From contig NZ_JARZAJ010000039.1 in the NCBI RefSeq assembly GCF_029892105.1, positions 1-60,999 on the forward strand: a stretch of 60,999 nt of DNA, given 5' to 3'. Source of the DNA: Kitasatospora sp. GP82 (GTDB lineage: Bacteria; Actinomycetota; Actinomycetes; Streptomycetales; Streptomycetaceae). The translations under genes and the position numbers were made by a program. A model generated the notes under the pieces. It ran no database searches and had not been told where the DNA came from. It worked only from the letters and a program-made list of their open reading frames with translations. Position 1 is the first letter of the stretch. Every line of letters starts with the position of its first letter. This document shows positions 16,406 through 24,702 of this stretch, in pieces.

Positions 16406-16728
16406 TGTGTTGTGGTGACCCGGCGTCAGGCGCTCTATCCCAGAGTAGGTCTAGACCACAAGATAACGACCCTGTGACGGTCGTCACTTATCTTTTCTTG
16501 AGACCGGACACTCCAGACACCCCGGCAAGACCCCGTAATTTAATATATAAAATTGTACATGTATTCCCGGTATTCCCCCCACCAACAACTGCACCAATAG
16601 GAAGATCCGATTCCGCACACCCGATTCCGGGCGCGCGGAAGCCGCGTGGAAGGCATGCGGAAGGGGCCGCACCCCGGACCCGGCGGAGTCAGGGATACGG
16701 CCCCTTGCGAAAAGCGTCAGCGGGCCTC
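16406..16728. other. Gene-free interval between tRNA-Asp and bldC with AT-rich patch
   Basis: No convincing gene. It contains a 10-bp palindrome GGTCTAGACC (16448-16457), a bulged hairpin (AAGATAA/TTATCTT plus CGACC/GGTCG, 16460-16494), and an AT-rich patch at about 16534-16562, very unusual in this genome. A 9-bp perfect inverted repeat AAGGGGCCG/CGGCCCCTT (16661-16669 and 16698-16706) lies 3' to bldC and may end its transcript. Confidence 0.6.
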
Positions 16729-16935
16729 TCAGGCCTCGGTACGCTGCGCCGGAATACCGGCCAGCAGTGCGCGCACCTCCGCCTCACGGTAACGGCGGTG
16801 ACCGCCGAGAGTGCGGATGGACGTGAGCTTGCCTGCCTTGGCCCAACGAGTGACCGTCTTCGGGTCCACGCGGAACATGGTGGCGACCTCTGCCGGTGTC
16901 AGCAGGGGCTCAGCGTCAGGGGTACGAGCGGTCAT
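16729..16935 (-). CDS. bldC: Developmental regulator BldC
   Basis: 68 residues, exactly the size and sequence style of streptomycete BldC: LLTPAEVATMFRVDPKTVTRWAKAGKL followed by GGHRRYREAEVRALL, a single MerR-like winged helix-turn-helix without a dimerisation or effector domain. BldC binds head-to-tail in cooperative arrays on AT-containing direct repeats and holds back the onset of sporulation in Streptomyces. ATG 16935 has GAGGAGG at a 6-base distance. It is transcribed alone, away from the vdh neighbour, with about 515 bp of upstream sequence and an inverted repeat downstream. The identification is as firm as sequence reading allows. Confidence 0.97.
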   Translation of the reverse strand: MTARTPDAEPLLTPAEVATMFRVDPKTVTRWAKAGKLTSIRTLGGHRRYREAEVRALLAGIPAQRTEA

Positions 16936-17450
16936 GAGCGGCCTCCTCGGGAGAACCGAACCAGGGCGGTTCTATCCTTCAAATTCTGCACCTTGGCCCG
17001 CGATGCCCGAAATGGCACAGACGGGCCGAGTCGGTTATAGGACGAACGGCTTGTCCTGGTGTCTACAACTACACCATTCGTCCAGCCCTATCGGCCAAAC
17101 CGCCAAAATTGACCCCTCACGGGTTCAAGCACGACGGATGGCCATGGACCACCCCATAGCGGACAGTCACCGCACGGTGACCTTCGGTCAGGAGTGGACC
17201 AGATCCTCAGTTTCCCCGCAAAGCACGCACCACCGTCAGATCCACCCAAAAGTGGACACACGTGAGTGAACTTGGGCTGGTTGTCCCATTTTTGCATATA
17301 GGTGTAAGTTCGCGTCAACGGTGAGTAGTGTCACGTTCGAGGGGTATTGACCCGAACCGGGACCTAGGTCCCCGCTCGGCAGACCCAAAGGACCCAACCA
17401 TCCTTACCCGGCCCACTGACACTCTCCCCCGGATCTCCACTGAGGGCTCG
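16936..17450. promoter_or_regulatory. bldC upstream region (gene-free, 515 bp)
   Basis: No frame here looks coding. It is less GC-rich than its flanks, with a near-palindrome AGGACGAA/CTTGTCCT around 17038-17056 and TATAAC-like boxes on the minus strand near 17035. This is the expected place for bldC promoter and control sites; the exact promoter cannot be fixed by eye. Confidence 0.5.
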
Positions 17451-18392
17451 TCAGCTGGCGTACCGAAGAGCCAGCACCTGCCGCCAACGCGCCGTCACCG
17501 ATTCGTATGCCCGCGTCGCGCCCTCGCCGTCGCCCGAGCGCAGGGCCAGCAGCCCGGCCTCGATCTCGGCCACCGAGTCCTCGGCCGCCAGCCGCTCGGG
17601 GCCCAGCAGGTGCACCAGGCCCCCGTAGTCGAGCTCCACCAGCGACCTCGGGTGGAACTCCTCCAGCCAGCGCCCGATCCGCTCCGCCCCCTGCACCAGC
17701 GACCCGTCCCGGCCCCTCGCCTGCCGGGCCGGCGCGGCCGGCTCCCGGCCCGGCTGCTGCTCCCGCAGCGCCCGGTAGCCGCGTGCCACCCGGCGGCGCG
17801 CCTGCGCCATCGGCGTCAGATAGAACAGGGCGGCCGGAACCGGCCCGCCGGGCCCCTCGGCGCTGCCGGGCACGAAGCAGCGGTCCTCCGACCCGAACGG
17901 CAGGAACCAGCGCACCGGAACCTCCCAACGGCTGGTCAGAATCCATGGCCGGGCGTCCGGATGACCCGCCTGCCAGCGCTCCCGGTCGGCCGCTGCCGCC
18001 GCCCGCACGGCAGGTGGCAGCACCGTGTCCAACAGCGCCACCGGCAGCGCGGCGCGCAGCTCCTCCAGCGCCTGCCAGCTGCGCAGTCTGGTCGCCCACG
18101 GGCAGATGTACGTCACCCCGTCCACCTGCCGGACGAAGGCCCGCGCGCTCTCCCGGTCGGGCAGGGCGCGCGGGGTGCGGCCGAGCACCTCGGCGAGCGC
18201 CCGGCGCTGTTCCGCGAGCGCGGCCGGCGCGACGGAGTGGTCGGGGGCGGCCGCGTCCGGGCCGCGCGCCGCGGCGTACGCCTGCCAGCGGGCCCGCTCG
18301 GGCTCGGGGTAGGCGGCCAGCGGCTCATAGACCCGCAGATGGGCGGCGTACGGCGGAAGGACCGAAGTGCGCACTGTGGTCACGCACCGCAT
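17451..18392 (-). CDS. Conserved hypothetical protein beside vdh
   Basis: 313 residues from ATG 18392 (GGGGCGG nine bases upstream; GTG 18383 is a second option). I recognise it only as the conserved gene that lies between bldC and valine dehydrogenase in Streptomyces chromosomes. It starts SVLPPYAAHLRVYEPLAAYPEPERARW, has VTYICPWATRLRSWQALEELR near 100, a WFLPFGSEDRCFVP segment near 170 and a charged C-terminal half. It has no signal peptide or clear membrane helix, so a cytoplasmic protein is likely. No catalytic motif is visible and no function is proposed. It is divergent from vdh across about 207 bp, so the two may share control. Confidence 0.8.
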   Translation of the reverse strand: MRCVTTVRTSVLPPYAAHLRVYEPLAAYPEPERARWQAYAAARGPDAAAPDHSVAPAALAEQRRALAEVLGRTPRALPDRESARAFVRQVDGVTYICPWATRLRSWQALEELRAALPVALLDTVLPPAVRAAAAADRERWQAGHPDARPWILTSRWEVPVRWFLPFGSEDRCFVPGSAEGPGGPVPAALFYLTPMAQARRRVARGYRALREQQPGREPAAPARQARGRDGSLVQGAERIGRWLEEFHPRSLVELDYGGLVHLLGPERLAAEDSVAEIEAGLLALRSGDGEGATRAYESVTARWRQVLALRYAS

Positions 18393-18520
18393 CGTCGCAC
18401 GCCGCCCCCGGGGCCCGGGAGGGTGTCCGGAAGCTCTCCTGCACACCGTTCTCCCGTTGCCGCCACAGCCCCTTCCTCGTTGGCGTTCCCGTCGTCCTTT
18501 CGTTGCCGCAGAGGGGCAGA

Positions 18521-18538
18521 TCCGGGGCCTGCCCCGGA
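18521..18538 (+). promoter_or_regulatory. Hairpin in vdh leader
   Basis: TCCGGGG (18521-18527) pairs with CCCCGGA (18532-18538) around a 4-base loop, 62 bases before the vdh start; TAGGCT at 18541-18546 is a possible -10 box just after it. Confidence 0.35.
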
Positions 18539-18599
18539 GCTAGGCTTCCCTCAGGCGCCCACACCACAGCAGTGGGCCACAGATACTGGAGTCACCACA

Positions 18600-19760
18600 G
18601 TGACCGACGTACAGACCGCATCCGCGACGCACTCCGCACCCGGCGTGCTCAGCAGGATCTTCCGTACCGAGCAGGACGGCGTCCCCGGCGACGGCCACGA
18701 GCAGGTCGTCCTCTGCCACGACCGCAGCTCCGGCCTGAAGGCCATCATCGCCATCCACTCCACCGCCCTGGGCCCGGCCCTCGGCGGCACCCGCTTCCAC
18801 CGGTACGACTCCGAGGAGGAGGCACTGGAGGACGCGCTCCGCCTCTCTCGCGGCATGAGCTACAAGAACGCCCTTGCCGGTCTCGACCTCGGTGGCGGCA
18901 AGGCCGTCATCATCGGCGACCCGAACAAGGAGAAGAACGAGGCGATGCTCCGCGCGTACGGCCGCTTCGTGCAGTCCCTGCGCGGCCGCTACATCACCGC
19001 CTGCGACGTCGGCACCTACGTCCAGGACATGGACGTGATCGCCCGCGAGACCGAGTTCGTGACCGGCCGCTCGCCGGAGAACGGCGGCGCAGGTGACTCC
19101 TCGATCCTGACCGCGTTCGGCGTCTTCCAGGGCATGCGCGCCTCCGCGCAGGCCCGCTGGGGCCAGCCGACCCTGCGCGGCAAGCGCGTCGGCGTCGCGG
19201 GCGTCGGCAAGGTCGGCCACTACCTGGTCGGCCACCTGGTCGCGGACGGCGCCACGGTCGTCATCACGGACGTCTCCGAGACCGCCCTGAACCGCGTCCG
19301 CGCCGCGCACCCCGAGGTCGAGGTCGTGGCCGACACCAAGGCCCTGCTCCAGGCCCAGCTGGACGTCTACGCCCCCTGCGCCCTGGGCGGTGCGCTGGAC
19401 GACCTGACGGTGGCCGCGCTCGGCGCGGCCGGCACCTCGGTGGTCTGCGGCGCTGCCAACAACCAGCTGGCCCACCCGGGCGTCGAGAAGGACCTGGCCG
19501 ACCGGGGCATCCTCTACGCGCCGGACTACCTGGTGAACTCCGGCGGCGTGATCCAGGTCGCCGACGAGATCGAGGGCTTCAACTTCGAGCGCGCCAAGAA
19601 CAAGGCCACCAAGATCTTCGACACCACCCTGGAGATCTTCACCCGGGCCGCCTCCGACGGCGTCCCGCCGGCCGTGGCCGCGGACCGCCTGGCCGAGAAG
19701 CGGATGCGGGAGATCAGCGCACTGCGCACCATCCTGCTGCCGGGCGCCCGCAAGGGCTGA
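18600..19760 (+). CDS. vdh: Valine (branched-chain amino acid) dehydrogenase
   Basis: 386 residues from GTG 18600, with GGAG eight bases upstream; the open frame extends far upstream but only as a shadow of the divergent gene. It is an ELFV-type amino-acid dehydrogenase: glycine-rich ALGGTRFHRY, the two active-site lysines in MSYKNALAGLDLGGGKAVI, and the Rossmann turn GVAGVGKVGHYL. It oxidatively deaminates valine, leucine and isoleucine with NAD+, feeding branched-chain acyl starters to fatty acids and polyketides. Length and start residues match Streptomyces Vdh, and the bldC-hypothetical-vdh-DUF3073-purM-purF order is the usual one in the genus. A GC-rich terminator follows. Confidence 0.95.
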   Translation: MTDVQTASATHSAPGVLSRIFRTEQDGVPGDGHEQVVLCHDRSSGLKAIIAIHSTALGPALGGTRFHRYDSEEEALEDALRLSRGMSYKNALAGLDLGGGKAVIIGDPNKEKNEAMLRAYGRFVQSLRGRYITACDVGTYVQDMDVIARETEFVTGRSPENGGAGDSSILTAFGVFQGMRASAQARWGQPTLRGKRVGVAGVGKVGHYLVGHLVADGATVVITDVSETALNRVRAAHPEVEVVADTKALLQAQLDVYAPCALGGALDDLTVAALGAAGTSVVCGAANNQLAHPGVEKDLADRGILYAPDYLVNSGGVIQVADEIEGFNFERAKNKATKIFDTTLEIFTRAASDGVPPAVAADRLAEKRMREISALRTILLPGARKG

Positions 19761-19769
19761 CCCGGGACG

Positions 19770-19815
19770 GGTGGCGGTGGCGGCCGCGGGAACCCCGACG
19801 GCCCCCACCGCCACC
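19770..19815 (+). terminator. vdh terminator
   Basis: 11-bp perfect stem GGTGGCGGTGG (19770-19780) with CCACCGCCACC (19805-19815), starting 10 bases after the vdh stop. Confidence 0.7.
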
Positions 19816-20145
19816 TGCATCACAATGTGGAACCGGATTCTCACTTCGTAGCCCGATCGGGCGATCCTGCACCCCCCGGCGGGGGATAATCGAACCTGGA
19901 ACGACGGACCAGGGCAGGCTCCGAACAGCCTGCGAAAGCCCGTAAATCCCCACGTGACCAGGAAAGAACCGGTTTCGGGGGCAGACTGTGCGCGCCACGT
20001 CACACCGGCGACGTACCGTTCGGCGGCGGAAACAGGTACCGTTAATGCTCCAAGGGACGGTTCTCCCACTTCGGGCGCGCCGATCCTGATCATGAACACG
20101 TGTCAGACTCGGGGCCGTGAGCCCCATCGTTGAGGGGGTCGACCC
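19816..20145 (+). promoter_or_regulatory. Upstream region of DUF3073 gene
   Basis: 330 bp without a gene. It contains GATAAT at about 19887, a repeated ACCGTT element (about 20026 and 20038), and a CACGTG E-box-like core near 20098. The strong DUF3073 promoter is expected here; I cannot fix its position. Confidence 0.4.
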
Positions 20146-20394
20146 ATGGGGCGCGGCCGGGCCAAGGCCAAGCAGACGAAGGTCGCCCGCGAGCTGAAGT
20201 ACAACAGCGGCGGCTTCGACGCTAACCGTCTGTCCAGCGAGCTGGGCGTATCGCCCTCTACCGCTTCGATCAAGCCTGAGCCGATCGAAGAAGAGGACGA
20301 CGATCCTTACGCGGCGTATGCGGATCTCTATGCCGACGAGGACGACGACGCGGAGGCGGACGCGGGCAGCAGCCAGTCCCGCCGTCGCGCGTAA
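20146..20394 (+). CDS. DUF3073 family small protein
   Basis: 82 residues: a basic start GRGRAKAKQTKVARELKY, a central SSELGVSP segment, then a strongly acidic tail (EEEDDDPYAAYADLYADEDDD) and a basic end. This split-charge layout and the start MGRGRAKAKQ are typical of DUF3073, found only in Actinobacteria and almost always near purM/purF in Streptomyces. Function is unknown; the basic head suggests nucleic-acid contact. ATG 20146 has GGGGGT upstream. It is a single-gene unit with its own terminator, convergent with purM. Confidence 0.92.
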   Translation: MGRGRAKAKQTKVARELKYNSGGFDANRLSSELGVSPSTASIKPEPIEEEDDDPYAAYADLYADEDDDAEADAGSSQSRRRA

Positions 20395-20406
20395 GAGCCT
20401 GACCGG

Positions 20407-20439
20407 ACCGGCTTGGCGCTCACCGGGCGCCGAGCCGGT
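20407..20439 (+). terminator. DUF3073 terminator
   Basis: 13-bp stem (ACCGGCTTGGCGC with GCGCCGAGCCGGT, one G-T) at 20407-20419 and 20427-20439, followed by CTTC. Confidence 0.8.
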
Positions 20440-20534
20440 CTTCGGCGTTCCCGCACCCACTGCCCACGGGCACGGGGTGAAGCCGTAGGGGCGCGGGGAA
20501 GGGCTCACTTGCGCGTTGCCCCCGGAAGGTCCGC

Positions 20535-20576
20535 CGGTACGAAGAAAGGGGCCCCAAGGGCCCCTTCTCCGTACCG
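20535..20576 (-). terminator. purM terminator
   Basis: Long hairpin with outer arms CGGTACG/CGTACCG (20535-20541, 20570-20576) and inner arms AGGGGCCC/GGGCCCCT, six bases beyond the purM stop codon. The inner A and T runs suit either strand. Confidence 0.85.
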
Positions 20577-20581
20577 GGACG

Positions 20582-21667
20582 TCAGCTGAGCTCGAAGCCC
20601 TCGTACGCGTTGTAGAGGGCCGCACCGCCGTCGTGCTCGTCGGTGCGCTCGACGATGTCGCCGAGCAGCCAGGACTCGACCCCGCGGTCCTCCAGAACGG
20701 CCAGCACCACGTCCACCGAGGACGGCGGGACGACGGCGACCATGCCGACACCCATGTTCAGGGTCTTCTCGATCTCCAGGGTGGCCATCCTGCCGACCTG
20801 GGCGACGGTCTGGAAGACCGGCAGCGGGGTCCAGGTGCCGCGGTCCAGGCGGGCGTGCAGCCCGGCCGGGATCACCCGGGCCAGGTTGGCCGCAAGGCCG
20901 CCACCGGTGACGTGCGAGAAGGCGTGGATCTCGGTGGCACGGGTCAGCGCCAGGCAGTCCAGCGAGTAGATCCGGGTGGGCTCCAGGAGCTCCTCGCCCA
21001 GGGTCCGGCCGAACTCCTCGACCCGGCGGTCCAGCGACCAGCCTGCCTGGTTCAGCAGCACGTGGCGGACCAGCGAGTAGCCGTTGGAGTGCAGACCCGA
21101 GGCGGCCATCGCGATCACCACGTCGCCCGCGCGGACGCGCTCGGCGCCCAGCAGCGCGTCGGCCTCGACCACACCGGTACCGGCACCCGCGACGTCGTAC
21201 TCGTCCGGGCCCAGCAGACCCGGGTGCTCGGCGGTCTCGCCGCCGACCAGCGAGCAGCCGGCCAGCGTGCAGCCCTCGGCGATGCCCTTGACGATCGCGG
21301 CGACCCGCTCGGGGACGACCTTGCCGACGCAGATGTAGTCGGTCATGAAGAGCGGCTCGGCACCGCAGACCACCAGGTCGTCGACGACCATGCCGACCAG
21401 GTCGTGGCCGATGGTGTCGTGCTTGTCCATGGCCTGGGCGATCGCGACCTTCGTCCCGACGCCGTCGGTCGCGGAGGCCAGCAGCGGACGCTCGTAGCGC
21501 TTGAGGCCGGAGACGTCGAAGAGCCCGGCGAAGCCGCCGAGGCCACCCACCACCTCGGGGCGGCTGGTCTTCTTCACCCACTCCTTCATGAGCTCGACGG
21601 CGCGATCGCCGGCCTCGATGTCGACACCTGCGGCGGCGTAGGTGGCACCGCTCTCATTGCTGGTCAC
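20582..21667 (-). CDS. purM: Phosphoribosylformylglycinamidine cyclo-ligase (AIR synthetase)
   Basis: 361 residues from GTG 21667 with GAGAGGG ten bases upstream. It has the PurM landmarks: the YAAAGVDIEAGDRAVE start, LASATDGVGTKVAIAQ, the Gly/Asp-rich HDLVGMVVDDLVVCGAEPLF, GGETAEHPG, ASGLHSNGYSLVR and FSHVTGGGLAANLARV. It closes FGAM to aminoimidazole ribotide with ATP, step five of purine synthesis, as a cytoplasmic dimer. It lies downstream of purF on the same strand, separated by 291 bp containing inverted repeat elements, so the two may be co-transcribed with partial attenuation or separately controlled. The longer open frame to 21901 is non-coding repeat sequence. Confidence 0.97.
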   Translation of the reverse strand: MTSNESGATYAAAGVDIEAGDRAVELMKEWVKKTSRPEVVGGLGGFAGLFDVSGLKRYERPLLASATDGVGTKVAIAQAMDKHDTIGHDLVGMVVDDLVVCGAEPLFMTDYICVGKVVPERVAAIVKGIAEGCTLAGCSLVGGETAEHPGLLGPDEYDVAGAGTGVVEADALLGAERVRAGDVVIAMAASGLHSNGYSLVRHVLLNQAGWSLDRRVEEFGRTLGEELLEPTRIYSLDCLALTRATEIHAFSHVTGGGLAANLARVIPAGLHARLDRGTWTPLPVFQTVAQVGRMATLEIEKTLNMGVGMVAVVPPSSVDVVLAVLEDRGVESWLLGDIVERTDEHDGGAALYNAYEGFELS

Positions 21668-21728
21668 TGCTGTGCGGCCCTCTCGGGTCGAAGGGGGTTC
21701 GGAACGCGGGGAAATCTCTCGGGGGCAA

Positions 21729-21931
21729 GGGTGAAGCCATAGGGGCGCGAGGCTCTGCTCGATCGACGGCGTGCGCGAAATGGAAGACGCTGGAGCCGCA
21801 CCGGACCCCTGAAGGGCAAGTCGCACTGCCCCACCGGAGGTCACCAGGTGCAACCCACCCACCGGGCCCGACCGAACCCGGTCGCCTACCGCTGCACGCA
21901 CGCCGTTGATCGAGCAGAGCCCCCCGCCCCT
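21729..21931. repeat. Inverted pair of dispersed repeat elements between purF and purM
   Basis: Copy A (21741-21775, plus) and copy B (21897-21931, minus) match at 32 of 35 bases as inverted repeats with the core GGCTCTGCTCGATC. The same element forms a complete hairpin at 30398-30447, and its 5' part recurs at 20474-20498 (GGGGTGAAGCCGTAGGGGCG). The pair can fold into a long stem across the purF-purM spacer. Confidence 0.8.
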
Positions 21932-21958
21932 GTCTGGTCAACCCTTGCCCCTGGGGGC

Positions 21959-23536
21959 TTACGGTCGCCGCAGCGCGTCGCCCGCACCTGCGCCACCGAG
22001 CAGCGACTGGACGCCGTCCAGGTCGCTGGTCGGCTTGCCGCGGACGGGGGGCTGCTGTTTCCCGCCGGCGATCTCGGCCTCCAGCAGGAGCTTGCCGAGC
22101 AGAGCCGGGTCGGGCAGCTCCATCGGGTACTCGCCGTCGAAGCAGGCCCGGCAGAGCCGGTCCTTGGGCTGCTTGGTGGCCTCGATCATGCCGTCGAGCG
22201 AGATGTAGGCGAGCGAGTCCGCACCGAGGGTGCGGCCGATCTCCTCGACGGTCATCCCGTTGGCGATCAGCTCCGCGCGGGTGGCGAAGTCGATGCCGAA
22301 GAAGCAGGGCCACTTGACCGGCGGGGAGGAGATGCGGATGTGCACCTCGGCGGCACCGGCCTCGCGGAGCATCCGGACCAGGGCCCGCTGGGTGTTGCCG
22401 CGGACGATCGAGTCGTCCACGACCACCAGGCGCTTGCCCGCGATGACCTCGCGCAGCGGGTTGAGCTTGAGCCGGATACCGAGCTGGCGGATGGTCTGGC
22501 TGGGCTGGATGAAGGTGCGCCCGACGTAGGCGTTCTTCACCAGTCCCGAGCCGTACGGAATACCGCTGGCCTCGGCGTAACCGATCGCGGCGGGGGTGCC
22601 GGACTCGGGAGTCGCTATCACCAGGTCGGCCTCGACCGGGGCCTCCTTCGCCAGGCGACGGCCCATCTCCACACGGGAGAGGTGGACGTTGCGGCCGGCG
22701 ATGGAGGTGTCGGGGCGGGCCAGGTAGACGTACTCGAAGACGCAGCCCTTGGGCTTGGCCTCGGCGAAGCGGCTGCTGCGCATGCCGTTCTCGTCGACGG
22801 CGATCAGCTCGCCGGGCTCGACCTCGCGGATGAAGGAGGCGCCGCAGATGTCCAGCGCCGCCGTCTCGGAGGCGACCACCCAGCCGCGCTCCAGCCGGCC
22901 GAGCACCAGCGGGCGGATGCCCTGCGGGTCACGGGCGGCGTAGAGGGTGTGCTCGTCCATGAAGACGAGCGAGAAGGCGCCCTTGACCTTGGGCAGGACC
23001 TGCCGGGCGGCTTCCTCGATGGAGAGGTCCGGGTGTCCGGCGAGCAGGGCCGTCACCAGGTCGGTGTCGTTGGTGGCTGCCGTACGACCCGAGCGGGAGA
23101 CGTGCTCCTCGCCGGGCAGCTCGGCGACCATGGCCGCGAGCTCGGCGGTGTTCACCAGGTTTCCGTTGTGGCCGAGGGCCAGCGAACCGTGGACGGTCGC
23201 CCGGAAAGTCGGCTGGGCGTTCTCCCAGACCGACGAACCTGTTGTCGAGTAGCGGGCATGTCCGACCGCGATATGCCCGTGCAAGGATCCCAGGGATGCC
23301 TCGTCGAAGACCTGGGAGACGAGTCCCATGTCCTTGAAGACGAGAATCTGGGAGCCGTTGCTCACTGCGATGCCCGCGGATTCCTGTCCGCGGTGCTGCA
23401 GGGCATAGAGGCCGAAGTACGTGAGCTTTGCGACCTCCTCGCCGGGAGCCCAGACACCGAAGACGCCGCAAGCGTCCTGGGGGCCTTTCTCGCCGGGAAG
23501 AAGATCGTGGTTGAGTCTTCCGTCACCACGTGGCAC
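21959..23536 (-). CDS. purF: Amidophosphoribosyltransferase
   Basis: 525 residues from GTG 23536. A 22-residue propeptide (PRGDGRLNHDLLPGEKGPQDA) precedes the catalytic Cys23 of CGVFGVW, which becomes the N-terminal nucleophile after cleavage. The glutaminase half has LQHRGQESAGI, GHARYSTTG and GHNGNLVN; the transferase half has the PRPP loop VVVDDSIVRGNT. Cys residues at PCFFG and LCRACFDG fit the Bacillus-type iron-sulfur form. It commits PRPP and glutamine to purine synthesis. A degenerate lipid-kinase-like gene lies 218 bp upstream on the same strand and purM downstream. The open frame continues upstream without coding character, which supports the GTG chosen for its propeptide length. 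Confidence 0.97.
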   Translation of the reverse strand: MPRGDGRLNHDLLPGEKGPQDACGVFGVWAPGEEVAKLTYFGLYALQHRGQESAGIAVSNGSQILVFKDMGLVSQVFDEASLGSLHGHIAVGHARYSTTGSSVWENAQPTFRATVHGSLALGHNGNLVNTAELAAMVAELPGEEHVSRSGRTAATNDTDLVTALLAGHPDLSIEEAARQVLPKVKGAFSLVFMDEHTLYAARDPQGIRPLVLGRLERGWVVASETAALDICGASFIREVEPGELIAVDENGMRSSRFAEAKPKGCVFEYVYLARPDTSIAGRNVHLSRVEMGRRLAKEAPVEADLVIATPESGTPAAIGYAEASGIPYGSGLVKNAYVGRTFIQPSQTIRQLGIRLKLNPLREVIAGKRLVVVDDSIVRGNTQRALVRMLREAGAAEVHIRISSPPVKWPCFFGIDFATRAELIANGMTVEEIGRTLGADSLAYISLDGMIEATKQPKDRLCRACFDGEYPMELPDPALLGKLLLEAEIAGGKQQPPVRGKPTSDLDGVQSLLGGAGAGDALRRP

Positions 23537-23754
23537 GTCTTCGAGTCTAGGGCAGTTCCGTACGCCTTCCCGAACGCGGGAGCCCTTCGTTATTGGCCGA
23601 TCGAATAGCGACGCGCGTAGACAAAACCCCTTACCGCGAGCGCATTTCAGACACCGCAATTCGTCGGGGCGTCGAGTTGCCTTGTCCTGTGCGCCTTCGG
23701 GGGATATCGGGCGGCTGACGGCCCGTTCGCGTTCGACGGGCGACGTGACGCTGC

Positions 23755-24576
23755 TCACCTGGCGGGCAGCATCAGCTCCCACGCTCCGGCGTGCACCGTC
23801 CAGGTGCGTGCTCCGACCGGGCCGACCGGGCATCCGTCCGCCTCGTAGCCGAAGCCGCGACCGACCACCGTGAGGCTGCCCGCCCTGATCCGCTGCGGGT
23901 CGGCACCGATGCGCAGGTGCAGCTCCATCACGCCCTCGGCCGCGGGGACGGTGATGTGCAGCCGGCACAGCGGCTGGTGGACGTCGGCCAGCAGCCGGCC
24001 GTCGGCCTCGATCCGCAGCCGGGACTGCCCGGCGGGGGCCATCGCCTGCTCGGCCGCAGCAAATTTCGCCCATAGCGAACGCCAGCCACCCGGACGGCTC
24101 AGCCGGTGCGGCTGGATCCGCAGGCCGCCGAGCACCACCCCGCCGCCGTCGTCGACCAGCAGATCCAGCTTCCGCGAACTGCCGTTGATCACCGTCCGGG
24201 CCGCCGCGACGGGCTCGGACGGGACGCCCAGTGCATGTGCCACGGCCACCGCCCCGGGACGCCCCACCGGCACCACGCCTATCGGCTCGGCACCCAACTC
24301 GCGGTGCCGGTGCAGGGCCTGAAGGACCCGCTGCAAGGCCAGATCGGAACCGATCACGACCGGTCGCCGATGGCCGCGACGCGACAGCGCACGGTCGAGT
24401 TCGGACGGACTTTCGGGCAGCGACACCTTGACGTCCGCCCCGCCGCACAGGACGTCGCGGGCGATCCGTACCGACTCGCCGTCGGTCTGCCGGGCCGCCG
24501 GGTCGAGGAGTAGCAGGAGCGGGTCGGGACCGGCCTGGTCCACGGGTCGGGATTCGGGCGTGGACAGGGACGACAC
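23755..24576 (-). CDS. Degenerate diacylglycerol-kinase-like protein
   Basis: 273 residues from GTG 24576 with GAGGAAGGA six bases upstream. The fold pattern is that of DAGK/LCB lipid kinases: an N-terminal Rossmann-like part with VVIGSDLALQRVLQALHRH where active enzymes have GGDGT, and GVVPVGRPGAVAVAHALGVP where they have GTGNDFAR, then a beta-rich C-terminal half ending in GFGYEADGCPVGPVGARTWTV. The nucleotide-binding and catalytic glycines are therefore altered, and an inactive or repurposed enzyme is likely. It is divergent from purA (126 bp between starts) and upstream of purF on the same strand. Known members phosphorylate diacylglycerol or related lipids; here that activity is doubtful. 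Confidence 0.78.
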   Translation of the reverse strand: MSSLSTPESRPVDQAGPDPLLLLLDPAARQTDGESVRIARDVLCGGADVKVSLPESPSELDRALSRRGHRRPVVIGSDLALQRVLQALHRHRELGAEPIGVVPVGRPGAVAVAHALGVPSEPVAAARTVINGSSRKLDLLVDDGGGVVLGGLRIQPHRLSRPGGWRSLWAKFAAAEQAMAPAGQSRLRIEADGRLLADVHQPLCRLHITVPAAEGVMELHLRIGADPQRIRAGSLTVVGRGFGYEADGCPVGPVGARTWTVHAGAWELMLPAR

Positions 24577-24610
24577 GACCGGTCCTTCCTCAGGTAATCT
24601 CTCGGTGCAA

Positions 24611-24640
24611 GAGCCCCTTGCGCTATTGCGCCAGGGGCTT
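24611..24640 (+). promoter_or_regulatory. Hairpin in purA leader
   Basis: GAGCCCC-T..GCGC (24611-24623) pairs with GCGC..A-GGGGCTT (24628-24640) around loop TATT with one T-C mismatch, followed by TTCGTCT. It lies 62 bases before purA and could attenuate or simply structure the leader. Confidence 0.45.
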
Positions 24641-24702
24641 CGTCTATCTCGGGGCAGACTGCGGCCTACGCAGGATGCCCCAACCGGAAGGGGTGTACGC
24701 CT

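Noticed and set aside
17088..17318. 76-residue minus-strand frame upstream of bldC
   Set aside because: Poor third-position GC, no ribosome-binding site and inconsistent composition; probably promoter DNA.
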